Below are positions 1-4,929 of a stretch of DNA of 7,719 bases, piece after piece. The translations under genes and the position numbers were made by a program. Numbering within the stretch: the stretch's first letter is position 1; every line of letters starts with the position of its first letter. The stretch is from JACQAI01 sp035507915 (GTDB lineage Bacteria; Pseudomonadota; Alphaproteobacteria; Elsterales; Elsteraceae). The notes beneath the pieces are model-generated. The model did no database searches, was not told the origin of the DNA, and saw only the letters and a program-made list of their open reading frames with translations. The stretch is taken from the NCBI GenBank assembly GCA_035507915.1, contig DATJNS010000006.1, positions 1 through 7,719 on the forward strand. Reading direction: 5' to 3'.

Positions 1-1
1 C

Positions 2-283
2 AAGAAGCTGGATCCCAGCGCGCCGCACGACTGCCTGCTGGTGCTCGACGCCACCACCGGCCAGAACGCGCACTCGCAGGTCGAGATCTTCCGCGCGATG
101 GTCGAGGTGACCGGCCTGATCGTGACCAAGCTCGACGGCTCGGCGAAGGGCGGCGTGCTGGTCGGGCTGGCCGAGCGCTTCGGCCTGCCGGTGCACGCGA
201 TCGGCGTCGGCGAGACGCTCGAGGATCTGCGTCCGTTCGAAGCCAAGGACTTCGCCGACAGCTTGATGGGGCTCGACGGGTAG
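2..283 (+). CDS. ftsY: Signal recognition particle receptor FtsY, C-terminal fragment
   Basis: The last 93 residues of FtsY, the SRP receptor GTPase that docks ribosome-SRP complexes at the inner membrane during co-translational insertion. The gene enters from the left edge, reading in frame from base 2. Visible NG-domain landmarks, in order, are DATTGQNA (the conserved stretch between G3 and G4, with the FtsY-type GQNA), TKLDGSAKGG (the G4 guanine-specificity motif TKxD followed by the closing loop) and AIGVGE..DLRPF (G5 and the C-terminal helix). The GQNA and IGVGE..DLRPF wording fits FtsY rather than its paralogue Ffh, and there is no M domain after the G domain. The end TAG lies where FtsY proteins normally stop, so the C terminus looks intact. 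The acidic A domain and the P-loop are outside the window. The gene converges on narK. Confidence 0.95.
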   Translation, partial: KKLDPSAPHDCLLVLDATTGQNAHSQVEIFRAMVEVTGLIVTKLDGSAKGGVLVGLAERFGLPVHAIGVGETLEDLRPFEAKDFADSLMGLDG

Positions 284-341
284 CAGCGCGTCTCGATCAG
301 ACGGAATCGCATTTCGCCGTAGACGCACTCCAGCAGCCGGT

Positions 342-373
342 CTGGATTGCTTCGCTTCGCTCGCAATGACGAC
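342..373. repeat. REP-like dispersed palindromic repeat in convergent gap
   Basis: A short element with ends ATTGC (346-350) and GCAAT (363-367) flanking a TTCGCTTCGCTC core. This is the widely dispersed proteobacterial repeat usually seen as CATTGCGAGCGAAGCGAAGC on the other strand. Its spurious translation HCERSEAIQ, visible in the reverse frame, is a familiar misannotation signature (from memory). It lies between the converging ftsY and narK genes, a typical location for REP-type elements. Its function is unknown; it may fold as an imperfect hairpin in either transcript. Confidence 0.75.
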
Positions 374-408
374 GCTGGGGGTTCGACGTGATCGAAATCC
401 GCGTCGTT

Positions 409-427
409 GGCGCGGCGTCGCCGCGCC
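409..427 (-). terminator. GC hairpin just after the narK stop
   Basis: GGCGCGGC (409-416) pairs perfectly with GCCGCGCC (420-427) around a 3-nt loop, giving an 8-bp all-GC stem. On the minus strand it begins 3 nt after the narK stop codon. No T-run follows, so it is not a classical intrinsic terminator. It is more likely an mRNA 3'-end stabiliser or a site helping Rho-dependent termination. A weaker dyad, TTCGA/TCGAA at 382-396, lies further downstream. Confidence 0.4.
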
Positions 428-430
428 GGT

Positions 431-1825
431 TCAGCGCGCGGGGTTTTGTCGGCGGGTCGAGGGGGCGATGCGGGTCGAGCGGAGGCGCGCGCGGGCGCCG
501 GCGTCGGTCGCGTCGGGCTCGAGGTCGGGCAGGAGCCGCAGCTCGTCGAGCTGGGACGCGGCCGCGCGCTCCTGGCGCCGCACCGCGAGGTGCATCCACG
601 CGAGGCTGATCGCCGCGAGGCCGAACAGCAGCATGAAGCAGCTGGTCCACACGTCGGCGAGGTCGTTCGTGAGGCCGAACAGCACCGGCAGCACGAAGCC
701 GCCGAGCCCGCCGATCGCGCCGACCGCGCCGCCGACGACCCCGACATGCTCCGGGTAGTAGGCCGGGATGTGCTTGAACACGGCGGCCTTGCCGAGCGCC
801 AGGAAGAAGCCCAGCGCGATCAGGATCGGAACGAAGACGGGCAGGCCGATCGCCAGGACGAACCGATGGTCGCCGCTCAGCCCATGCACGATGTAGTCGG
901 TCGGCGGATAGGACAGCACGAAGCAGCACACCAGCGATCCGGCGAAGCACCCGTACATCACGCGGCGCGCGCCGTGGCGGTCGGACAGCACGCCGCCCAG
1001 GATGCGGAGCAGGCCGGCGGGCAGCGAGAACGCGACGGCGAGCGCGCCCGCCAGGCGGATGTCGAGACCGTAGACCGCGACCAGATAGTGCGGCAGCCAG
1101 ACCGCCAGCGCGACATAGCCGCCGAACGCGAAGAAGTAGTAGAGGCCGAAGCGCCAGACCTGCAGGCGGCGCAGCGGCGCGATCTGGGCGGCGAGCGCCG
1201 TCGCGCCTTGCCCGGCGGCGCGACGCGACGCCTGCTCGGGGTCCTCGCTCGAGCCGAGCCAGAAGATCGCGGCGCTCGCCAGCAGGAGCAGCGCCCACAG
1301 CCGCGCGACGCTCTGCCAGCCCCACGCTTCCATCACCCACGGCGCGGCCAGCTTGGTGAGCGCGGCACCCGTGTTGCCGGCGCCGAAGATGCCGAGCGCG
1401 GTGCCGTGGCGCTCGCGCGGATACCAGCGCGCGATGTAGGACAGGCCGACCGCCGAGCACGCCCCGGCGATCCCCGACCCGAGGCCGGCGACCAGCAGCC
1501 AGGGCATCGTGCCGGCGTCGGCGACCAGCCAGGTCGCGGCCACCGCCACCAGCATGACGCCGAAGAACGGCCGCCGGCCGCCGTGGCGATCGGCCAGCAC
1601 GCCGAGCACCGGGCGCATCAACGAGCCCGACAGGAACGGCATGCCGACCAGCAGCCCGAACGCGGTGTCCGACAGATGGTACTCGCGCTGAATCTCGACG
1701 CCGATGATCGCGAAGATCGTCCAGACGGCGAAGCAGCCGACATAGCCCGCCGTGGTCACGGCGAGGATGCGGCCGCGGCGCCGCTCGACGTCGGTGCGCG
1801 CTGTGGGTGGCGTGTGGCGGCTCAT
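431..1825 (-). CDS. narK: NarK-type nitrate/nitrite MFS transporter
   Basis: A 464-residue, 12-helix major facilitator of the nitrate/nitrite porter (NNP) family in the inner membrane, predicted to take up nitrate or exchange it for nitrite. E. coli NarK is about the same length. Visible marks are Arg71 in MRPVLG of helix 2, followed by MFS motif A (VLADRHGGRR, 76-85); the first nitrate signature, GIFGAGNTGAA (145-155); Arg274 in LRILGGVLSDRHG, the likely second substrate arginine; and the second nitrate signature, GGAVGAIGGLGGFVLP (365-380). The last 50 residues are a charged cytoplasmic tail. The frame is open to a GTG at 1912, but ATG 1825 is preferred because the family-like sequence begins just after it and a GAGG lies directly upstream, although very close. 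No nitrate reductase genes are near. It may be co-transcribed with the upstream Nudix gene or expressed from the 126-bp gap, which carries a dyad. Nitrate versus nitrite preference cannot be read from sequence. Confidence 0.88.
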   Translation of the reverse strand: MSRHTPPTARTDVERRRGRILAVTTAGYVGCFAVWTIFAIIGVEIQREYHLSDTAFGLLVGMPFLSGSLMRPVLGVLADRHGGRRPFFGVMLVAVAATWLVADAGTMPWLLVAGLGSGIAGACSAVGLSYIARWYPRERHGTALGIFGAGNTGAALTKLAAPWVMEAWGWQSVARLWALLLLASAAIFWLGSSEDPEQASRRAAGQGATALAAQIAPLRRLQVWRFGLYYFFAFGGYVALAVWLPHYLVAVYGLDIRLAGALAVAFSLPAGLLRILGGVLSDRHGARRVMYGCFAGSLVCCFVLSYPPTDYIVHGLSGDHRFVLAIGLPVFVPILIALGFFLALGKAAVFKHIPAYYPEHVGVVGGAVGAIGGLGGFVLPVLFGLTNDLADVWTSCFMLLFGLAAISLAWMHLAVRRQERAAASQLDELRLLPDLEPDATDAGARARLRSTRIAPSTRRQNPAR

Positions 1826-1898
1826 CCTCGCACCGTTCGGCGCCCCGCGGCCGCGCGACGTCGCGCGAGTGTGCCGACAATCTCGTGATAATTCGAGG

Positions 1899-1920
1899 GA
1901 TGTCGGCGCCACCCGACATC
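1899..1920. promoter_or_regulatory. Perfect 8-bp dyad upstream of narK, candidate operator
   Basis: GATGTCGG (1899-1906), a 6-nt spacer and CCGACATC (1913-1920) form a perfect inverted repeat about 74 bp upstream of the narK ATG, next to the most AT-rich patch of the gap (about 1886-1893). The 22-bp size and the position suit a dimeric repressor or activator site. It does not match the FNR/NnrR consensus (TTGAT-N4-ATCAA), and I do not recognise its family. No convincing -35/-10 pair was found beside it. Chance occurrence in GC-rich DNA remains possible. Confidence 0.4.
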
Positions 1921-1951
1921 AAGGCGGCGTGTCCCCGACGGGTGCGCCGCG

Positions 1952-2509
1952 CTACAGGCCGCCGCGGGGGAAGCGGCCGAGGTCGCCGGCGGCGTTGGTC
2001 GCCGGGCGGAACGGCGGGGCGTCGCCGAGCGCGCGGTCGGCGTCGAGCGACCAGTTCACCGATGGGAATGCAATCTCATTCCACGGGATTTGATCCCATG
2101 TGAACAGGCCGACCTCGCGGCTCTCGGGGCCCGGGGCGACCGCCTCGTCGAGCAGCTGGGCGCGATAGATCATCTGGACCTGGGACAGGCGCGGGATGTT
2201 GTAGATCGCCAGCAGGCCCTCGATGCGGATGCGCGCCCGCGCCTCCTCCCAGGCCTCGCGCAGCGCGCCGTCCTCGGTCGTCTCGTTGAGCTCGAGGTAG
2301 CCGGCCGGCAGGGTCCAGTAGCCGGTGCGCGGCTCGATGGCGCGCCGGCACAGGAGATAGCGCGCGCCGAAGCGCACCACCGAGCCGACCACGATCTTCG
2401 GGTTGTCGTAGAGGATGAAGCCGCAGTCGCCGCATACCAGGCGCTCGCGGTTGTCGCCCGGCGGCACCGCTCGGTCCACAGGCCCCCGAGGCTTGGGTTG
2501 CTCCGCCAT
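1952..2509 (-). CDS. Nudix hydrolase with N-terminal zinc-ribbon-like segment
   Basis: A 185-residue cytosolic Nudix pyrophosphohydrolase, resembling the COG1051 ADP-ribose pyrophosphatase-like proteins. The N terminus has PPGDNRERLVCGDCG..YDNPKIVVG (16-42), the Nudix_N_2-type segment, but with only one CxxC pair (Cys26, Cys29) instead of the four cysteines of a full ribbon. The Nudix box runs from Gly70 to Ala92 (G-x5-E-x7-RE-x2-EE), with Glu76, Arg84, Glu85, Glu88 and Glu89 available for metal binding. The usual late glycine of the box is Arg91. GYWTLPAG (63-70) and the later LSQVQMIYRA and FPSVNWSLD stretches recall alphaproteobacterial members of the family. The substrate cannot be assigned; a nucleoside-diphosphate derivative is the default expectation. 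ATG 2509 gives the expected N terminus but has no clear ribosome site. It sits upstream of narK on the same strand with a 126-bp gap. Confidence 0.88.
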   Translation of the reverse strand: MAEQPKPRGPVDRAVPPGDNRERLVCGDCGFILYDNPKIVVGSVVRFGARYLLCRRAIEPRTGYWTLPAGYLELNETTEDGALREAWEEARARIRIEGLLAIYNIPRLSQVQMIYRAQLLDEAVAPGPESREVGLFTWDQIPWNEIAFPSVNWSLDADRALGDAPPFRPATNAAGDLGRFPRGGL

Positions 2510-2565
2510 GGCGCGCTCATGGTACGGCCGCCGCGCGCCGCGGCAAGCCCGATTCGGCAGATCGA

Positions 2566-2583
2566 TGAAAAGCCTTTCGGCTT
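2566..2583 (-). terminator. Small GAAA-loop hairpin with short T-run after the 71-aa gene
   Basis: On the minus strand, AAGCC-GAAA-GGCTT (2583-2570) is followed by further T residues (GGCTTTTC), only 6 nt beyond the stop of the small gene at 2590. The 5-bp stem with a GNRA tetraloop and four T's is a weak intrinsic-terminator design, but its position suits separating the small gene from the Nudix gene downstream. Confidence 0.45.
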
Positions 2584-2589
2584 AGGCCG

Positions 2590-2805
2590 TCAGACCGTCA
2601 GGTCGGTGGTATGGCCGCGCTCGCCCTCGCCCTTCTCGGGCTGATCGCGGTCGCGCTTGTCGCGCGCCCGGGGCATTTCGCCCTTGCCGGGCGGCAGGGT
2701 CGGGCGGCGGGTGACGGCCTGCGCGGGCACCGCCGCCGCGAACGCGTTCGGCTGGGTCGTCGCGATCAGGCTGACGGCATACGGGTTCAAAGTCGGGACA
2801 ATCAT
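2590..2805 (-). CDS. Small hypothetical protein, 71 residues
   Basis: I do not recognise this protein. It starts MIVPTLNPYAVSLIATTQPN, continues with an Ala-rich stretch (21-30), a proline-rich link (35-45) and a strongly charged tail rich in Arg, Lys, Asp and Glu (46-63), and ends TTDLTV. There is no clear signal peptide, membrane helix or Cys/His cluster; the tail is probably disordered. The frame is open further upstream to a GTG at 2850, but that lies upstream of the predicted promoter. ATG 2805 is preceded by GGGGGGA at a 5-nt spacing and is therefore chosen. The case for a real gene rests on the aligned promoter, ribosome site, start and terminator-like hairpin rather than on homology. 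It is transcribed divergently from the arabinose-donor operon, so a link to that operon is only positional. Confidence 0.6.
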   Translation of the reverse strand: MIVPTLNPYAVSLIATTQPNAFAAAVPAQAVTRRPTLPPGKGEMPRARDKRDRDQPEKGEGERGHTTDLTV

Positions 2806-2832
2806 TTTGATCCCCCCATCCAAGTACCCGGG

Positions 2833-2861
2833 AATATAGGCAATTTTCACAAATCTGGCAA
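2833..2861 (-). promoter_or_regulatory. Near-consensus sigma-70 promoter for the 71-aa gene
   Basis: On the minus strand TTGCCA (2861-2856, 5 of 6 to the -35 consensus) is separated by exactly 17 nt from TATATT (2838-2833, 5 of 6 to the -10 consensus). It lies in the most AT-rich stretch of an otherwise highly GC-rich window. Transcription would begin near 2826, leaving a leader of about 20 nt with the ribosome site just before ATG 2805. Confidence 0.65.
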
Positions 2862-2886
2862 GGGACCGCCGATTTGGCCGCGGCGC

Positions 2887-2903
2887 CCCCCGCCATCCGG
2901 GGG
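2887..2903. other. Perfect GC hairpin in the divergent intergenic region
   Basis: CCCCCG (2887-2892), loop CCATC, CGGGGG (2898-2903). The 6-bp all-GC stem lies between the promoter of the small minus-strand gene and the operon starting at 3008. No T-run follows on either strand. It may be a protein site, a boundary hairpin or chance in GC-rich DNA; the rest of 2904-3007 holds no other clear element apart from a weak -10. Confidence 0.3.
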
Positions 2904-2967
2904 AATCGCGGCGGATAATCGGGCCGGAAGGGTGACAGGGAATTTAGTGCCGGCGCCGCGGCTGCAT

Positions 2968-2976
2968 TGATACAGT
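2968..2976 (+). promoter_or_regulatory. Weak extended -10 candidate for the arabinose-donor operon
   Basis: TGATACAGT reads as an extended -10 (TG-A-TACAGT, 4 of 6 to TATAAT) about 31 nt before the ATG at 3008. There is no recognisable -35 at the right spacing. It is the best candidate I could find on the plus strand between 2881 and 3007, and it is weak. Confidence 0.22.
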
Positions 2977-3007
2977 CCCGCGCGCTCGAAGCCCCGCGCC
3001 AGCGATC

Positions 3008-3919
3008 ATGACCGTCCGCGATCCCGCTCCCCATCCGACCCTGGGCCTGCGCCCGGCCCCGCTGCCCCTGCTCGCGCTGATGCGGCCGCATCAGTGGGTC
3101 AAGAACGCGTTCGTCGCCGCGCCGCTGTTCTTCACGCCCGACCGGCTGTCGGTCGGCGCGGCGCTCGCGGTGCTCGCCGGCATGCTGAGCTTCTGCGCGC
3201 TGTCGAGCGCGGTCTACATCCTCAACGACGCGCTCGACCGCGAGGCCGACCGGCTTCATCCCGACAAGCGGCATCGGCCGCTCGCCTCGGGCGCCGTCAC
3301 GCTGACGCCCGCGCTCAGCCTGATGGTCGGGCTCGCGCTCGGCGGCCTGTGCGTCGCGCTCGCGCTGTCGACGGCCTTCGCCGCGATCGCGCTGCTCTAT
3401 CTCGCGATCAACGCGCTCTATTCGCTCAAGCTCAAGGACGTCTCGATCGTCGACGTGCTGCTGGTGTCGCTCGGCTTCGTGCTGCGCGTCTATGCCGGCG
3501 CCGAGCTGATCCACGTGCTGCCGAGCGTCTGGATCATCGTGTGCACCGGGCTGCTCGCGCTGTTCCTCGCGCTCGCCAAGCGGCGCGACGATCTGGTCAG
3601 GCGGCTCGACGCCGAGCATCGCAGCGCGCTCAAGGGCTACACCAAGCCGTTCATCGACACCTCGATCACGCTGGTGCTCGGCGCGCTGCTGGTCTCGTAC
3701 CTGATCTACACGACCGATCCCACGGTGATGAGCCGCATCGGCAGCCAGCACCTCTATCTGACCGCGCCGTTCGTGGTCGCCGGCGTGCTGCGCTACCTGC
3801 AGATCACCTTGGTGGAGGAGCGCTCGGGCTCGCCGACCCTGCTCGCGCTGACCGACCGCTTCCTCGTCGTCACCGTGCTGGGCTGGGTCGCCACCTTCGC
3901 GGTGCTGATCTATGGCTAG
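3008..3919 (+). CDS. UbiA-family polyprenyl-phosphate phosphoribosyltransferase (DPPR synthase / NoeC type)
   Basis: A 303-residue membrane transferase predicted to join PRPP to a polyprenyl phosphate, giving polyprenyl-phosphoryl-5-phosphoribose and PPi, the first committed step towards the D-arabinofuranose donor. M. tuberculosis Rv3806c has nearly the same length. RPHQWVKN (26-33) opens the UbiA fold, as in DPPR synthases. The first Asp-rich motif is ND..D..AD (Asn73, Asp74, Asp77, Asp81), continuing into HPDKRHRPLASG (84-95). The second region is YSLKLKDVSIVD (138-149) with GFVLRVYAGA (156-165). KRRDDL (191-196) follows in a cytoplasmic loop. About eight to nine hydrophobic segments fit the family. 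ATG 3008 is the first start before the conserved RPHQW and has no clear ribosome site. The last 8 nt overlap the next gene. The downstream DprE1 and DprE2 homologues argue for this role over 4-hydroxybenzoate or heme prenyltransferase activity. Confidence 0.88.
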   Translation: MTVRDPAPHPTLGLRPAPLPLLALMRPHQWVKNAFVAAPLFFTPDRLSVGAALAVLAGMLSFCALSSAVYILNDALDREADRLHPDKRHRPLASGAVTLTPALSLMVGLALGGLCVALALSTAFAAIALLYLAINALYSLKLKDVSIVDVLLVSLGFVLRVYAGAELIHVLPSVWIIVCTGLLALFLALAKRRDDLVRRLDAEHRSALKGYTKPFIDTSITLVLGALLVSYLIYTTDPTVMSRIGSQHLYLTAPFVVAGVLRYLQITLVEERSGSPTLLALTDRFLVVTVLGWVATFAVLIYG

Positions 3920-4919
3920 GCCGCCGCGGTTCTCGCTCGGCGCGCTGCGCCGCGTCGAGTTTCTCGCGGTCCTCGCGCTGGTCGGCTTCGTGGTGCTGGT
4001 GGCCGCGCTGGCGCTCTATGCCGGATCGGGCGAGGTGCTCGATCACCTCCGGCGCGTCAGCGCGCGCCTGGTCGTCCTGATGCTCGGCCTGTCGGTCGCC
4101 AACTACCTGCTGCGCGCGTGGCGCTGGCAGCATTTCACCGCCGGGCTCGGCCTGCGCGTGCCGTGGGGGCGCAATCTCGTGTATTTCGTCGCCGGCTTCG
4201 CGTTGACCGCGACGCCCGGCAAGGTCGGCGAGGGGCTGCGCATGTGGCTGCTCGAGCGCTGCCACGGCTGCGCCTACGAGCGCTCGGCGCCGCTGTTCGT
4301 CGGCGACCGGCTGAGCGACATGGCGGCGATCCTGGTGCTGTGCCTGGTCGGCGTCGGCGCCTTCACGGCCTACGCCCAGGTGACCGTGATCGCGGCCGCG
4401 CTGCTGCTCGCGGTGTGCCTGCCGCTGATGCGCCCCGCCGTGCTGCTGCGCGCGACCAAGCTCGCCTACGCCGCGACCGGCCGGCGCGCGCCGCGCCTGT
4501 TCGCGCGCATCCGCCGCGCCGTCCGCGACACCGCGCGGCTGTTCACGTTCCGGCTGTTCGGGCTCGGCCTGCTCGCCGCGCTGGCCGGCTGGTTCGCCGA
4601 GGTCGCGGCGTTCCACCAGCTGCTGGCGGCGCTCGGCGCATCCATCACCGTGCAGCAGGCGATGTTCGTCTTCACCTTCGCGATGATCGCCGGCACGGTC
4701 GCGATGCTGCCGGGCGGGCTCGGCGGCACCGAGGCCGTGATACTGGCGCTGCTGAGCGCGCTCGGCGTCGACCTGCAGACCGCGGTCGCGGCGACCGCGC
4801 TGATCCGGCTCACCACCTTGTGGTTCGCGGTCGGCCTCGGCTTCGCGGCGCTGCCGCTGGCGCTCCGGCTAGCGCGCCGCGGCCCGGCGCGCGCCGGCGC
4901 GCTCGAGCCGGCCCGATGA
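3912..4919 (+). CDS. YbhN/LPG_synthase_TM (UPF0104) membrane protein, possible lipid-linked sugar flippase
   Basis: A 335-residue inner-membrane protein of the family PF03706 (UPF0104, lysylphosphatidylglycerol-synthase transmembrane domain, AglD/YbhN relatives), without the C-terminal aminoacyltransferase domain of MprF. Hallmarks are RAWRWQHF (68-75), TPGKVGEGLR (101-110), GDRLSD (131-136), Glu230 in the WFAEVAAFHQLL helix, LPGGLGGTE (266-274) and Arg299 in ALIRLTTLWF. About eight hydrophobic segments are visible. The start overlaps the phosphoribosyltransferase by 8 nt, pointing to translational coupling. Members of this family often sit beside glycosyltransferase genes and MprF homologues flip charged lipids, so a role in moving polyprenyl-phosphoryl-arabinose across the membrane is a reasonable inference; mycobacteria place a GtrA-type protein (Rv3789) beside dprE1 instead. 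The biochemical role is unproven, and a structural or recruiting role is equally possible. Confidence 0.85.
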   Translation: MARPPRFSLGALRRVEFLAVLALVGFVVLVAALALYAGSGEVLDHLRRVSARLVVLMLGLSVANYLLRAWRWQHFTAGLGLRVPWGRNLVYFVAGFALTATPGKVGEGLRMWLLERCHGCAYERSAPLFVGDRLSDMAAILVLCLVGVGAFTAYAQVTVIAAALLLAVCLPLMRPAVLLRATKLAYAATGRRAPRLFARIRRAVRDTARLFTFRLFGLGLLAALAGWFAEVAAFHQLLAALGASITVQQAMFVFTFAMIAGTVAMLPGGLGGTEAVILALLSALGVDLQTAVAATALIRLTTLWFAVGLGFAALPLALRLARRGPARAGALEPAR

Positions 4920-4929
4920 CCCGCGCGTC

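Noticed and set aside
407..1888. A 493-codon plus-strand open frame antisense to narK, rich in Arg, Ala, Gln and Asp
   Set aside because: It mirrors narK codon by codon, has low-complexity composition without domains, and is the expected shadow in GC-rich DNA. The minus strand encodes clear MFS helices and nitrate signatures.
297..1922. A 541-codon minus-strand frame covering narK in another frame
   Set aside because: Arg/Ala/Pro-rich shadow without motifs; its C-terminal end reads through the dispersed repeat (HCERSEAIQ).
1888..1923. TTGATG and AATTAT on the minus strand upstream of narK as a -35/-10 pair
   Set aside because: The spacer is far longer than 17 nt, so they cannot form a sigma-70 promoter together. 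TTGAT as an FNR half-site also lacks its partner.
2519..2540. TTGCCG-16-TACCAT on the minus strand as a promoter for the Nudix gene
   Set aside because: Each box matches the consensus at only 4 of 6 bases and the spacer is entirely GC; it would leave almost no leader before ATG 2509. Too weak to report.
2582..3751. A 389-codon minus-strand frame across the intergenic region and the UbiA gene
   Set aside because: Composition typical of an antisense shadow (Arg, Gln, Asp, Glu, His runs), and it conflicts with the UbiA-family gene and with the promoter-supported 71-codon frame.
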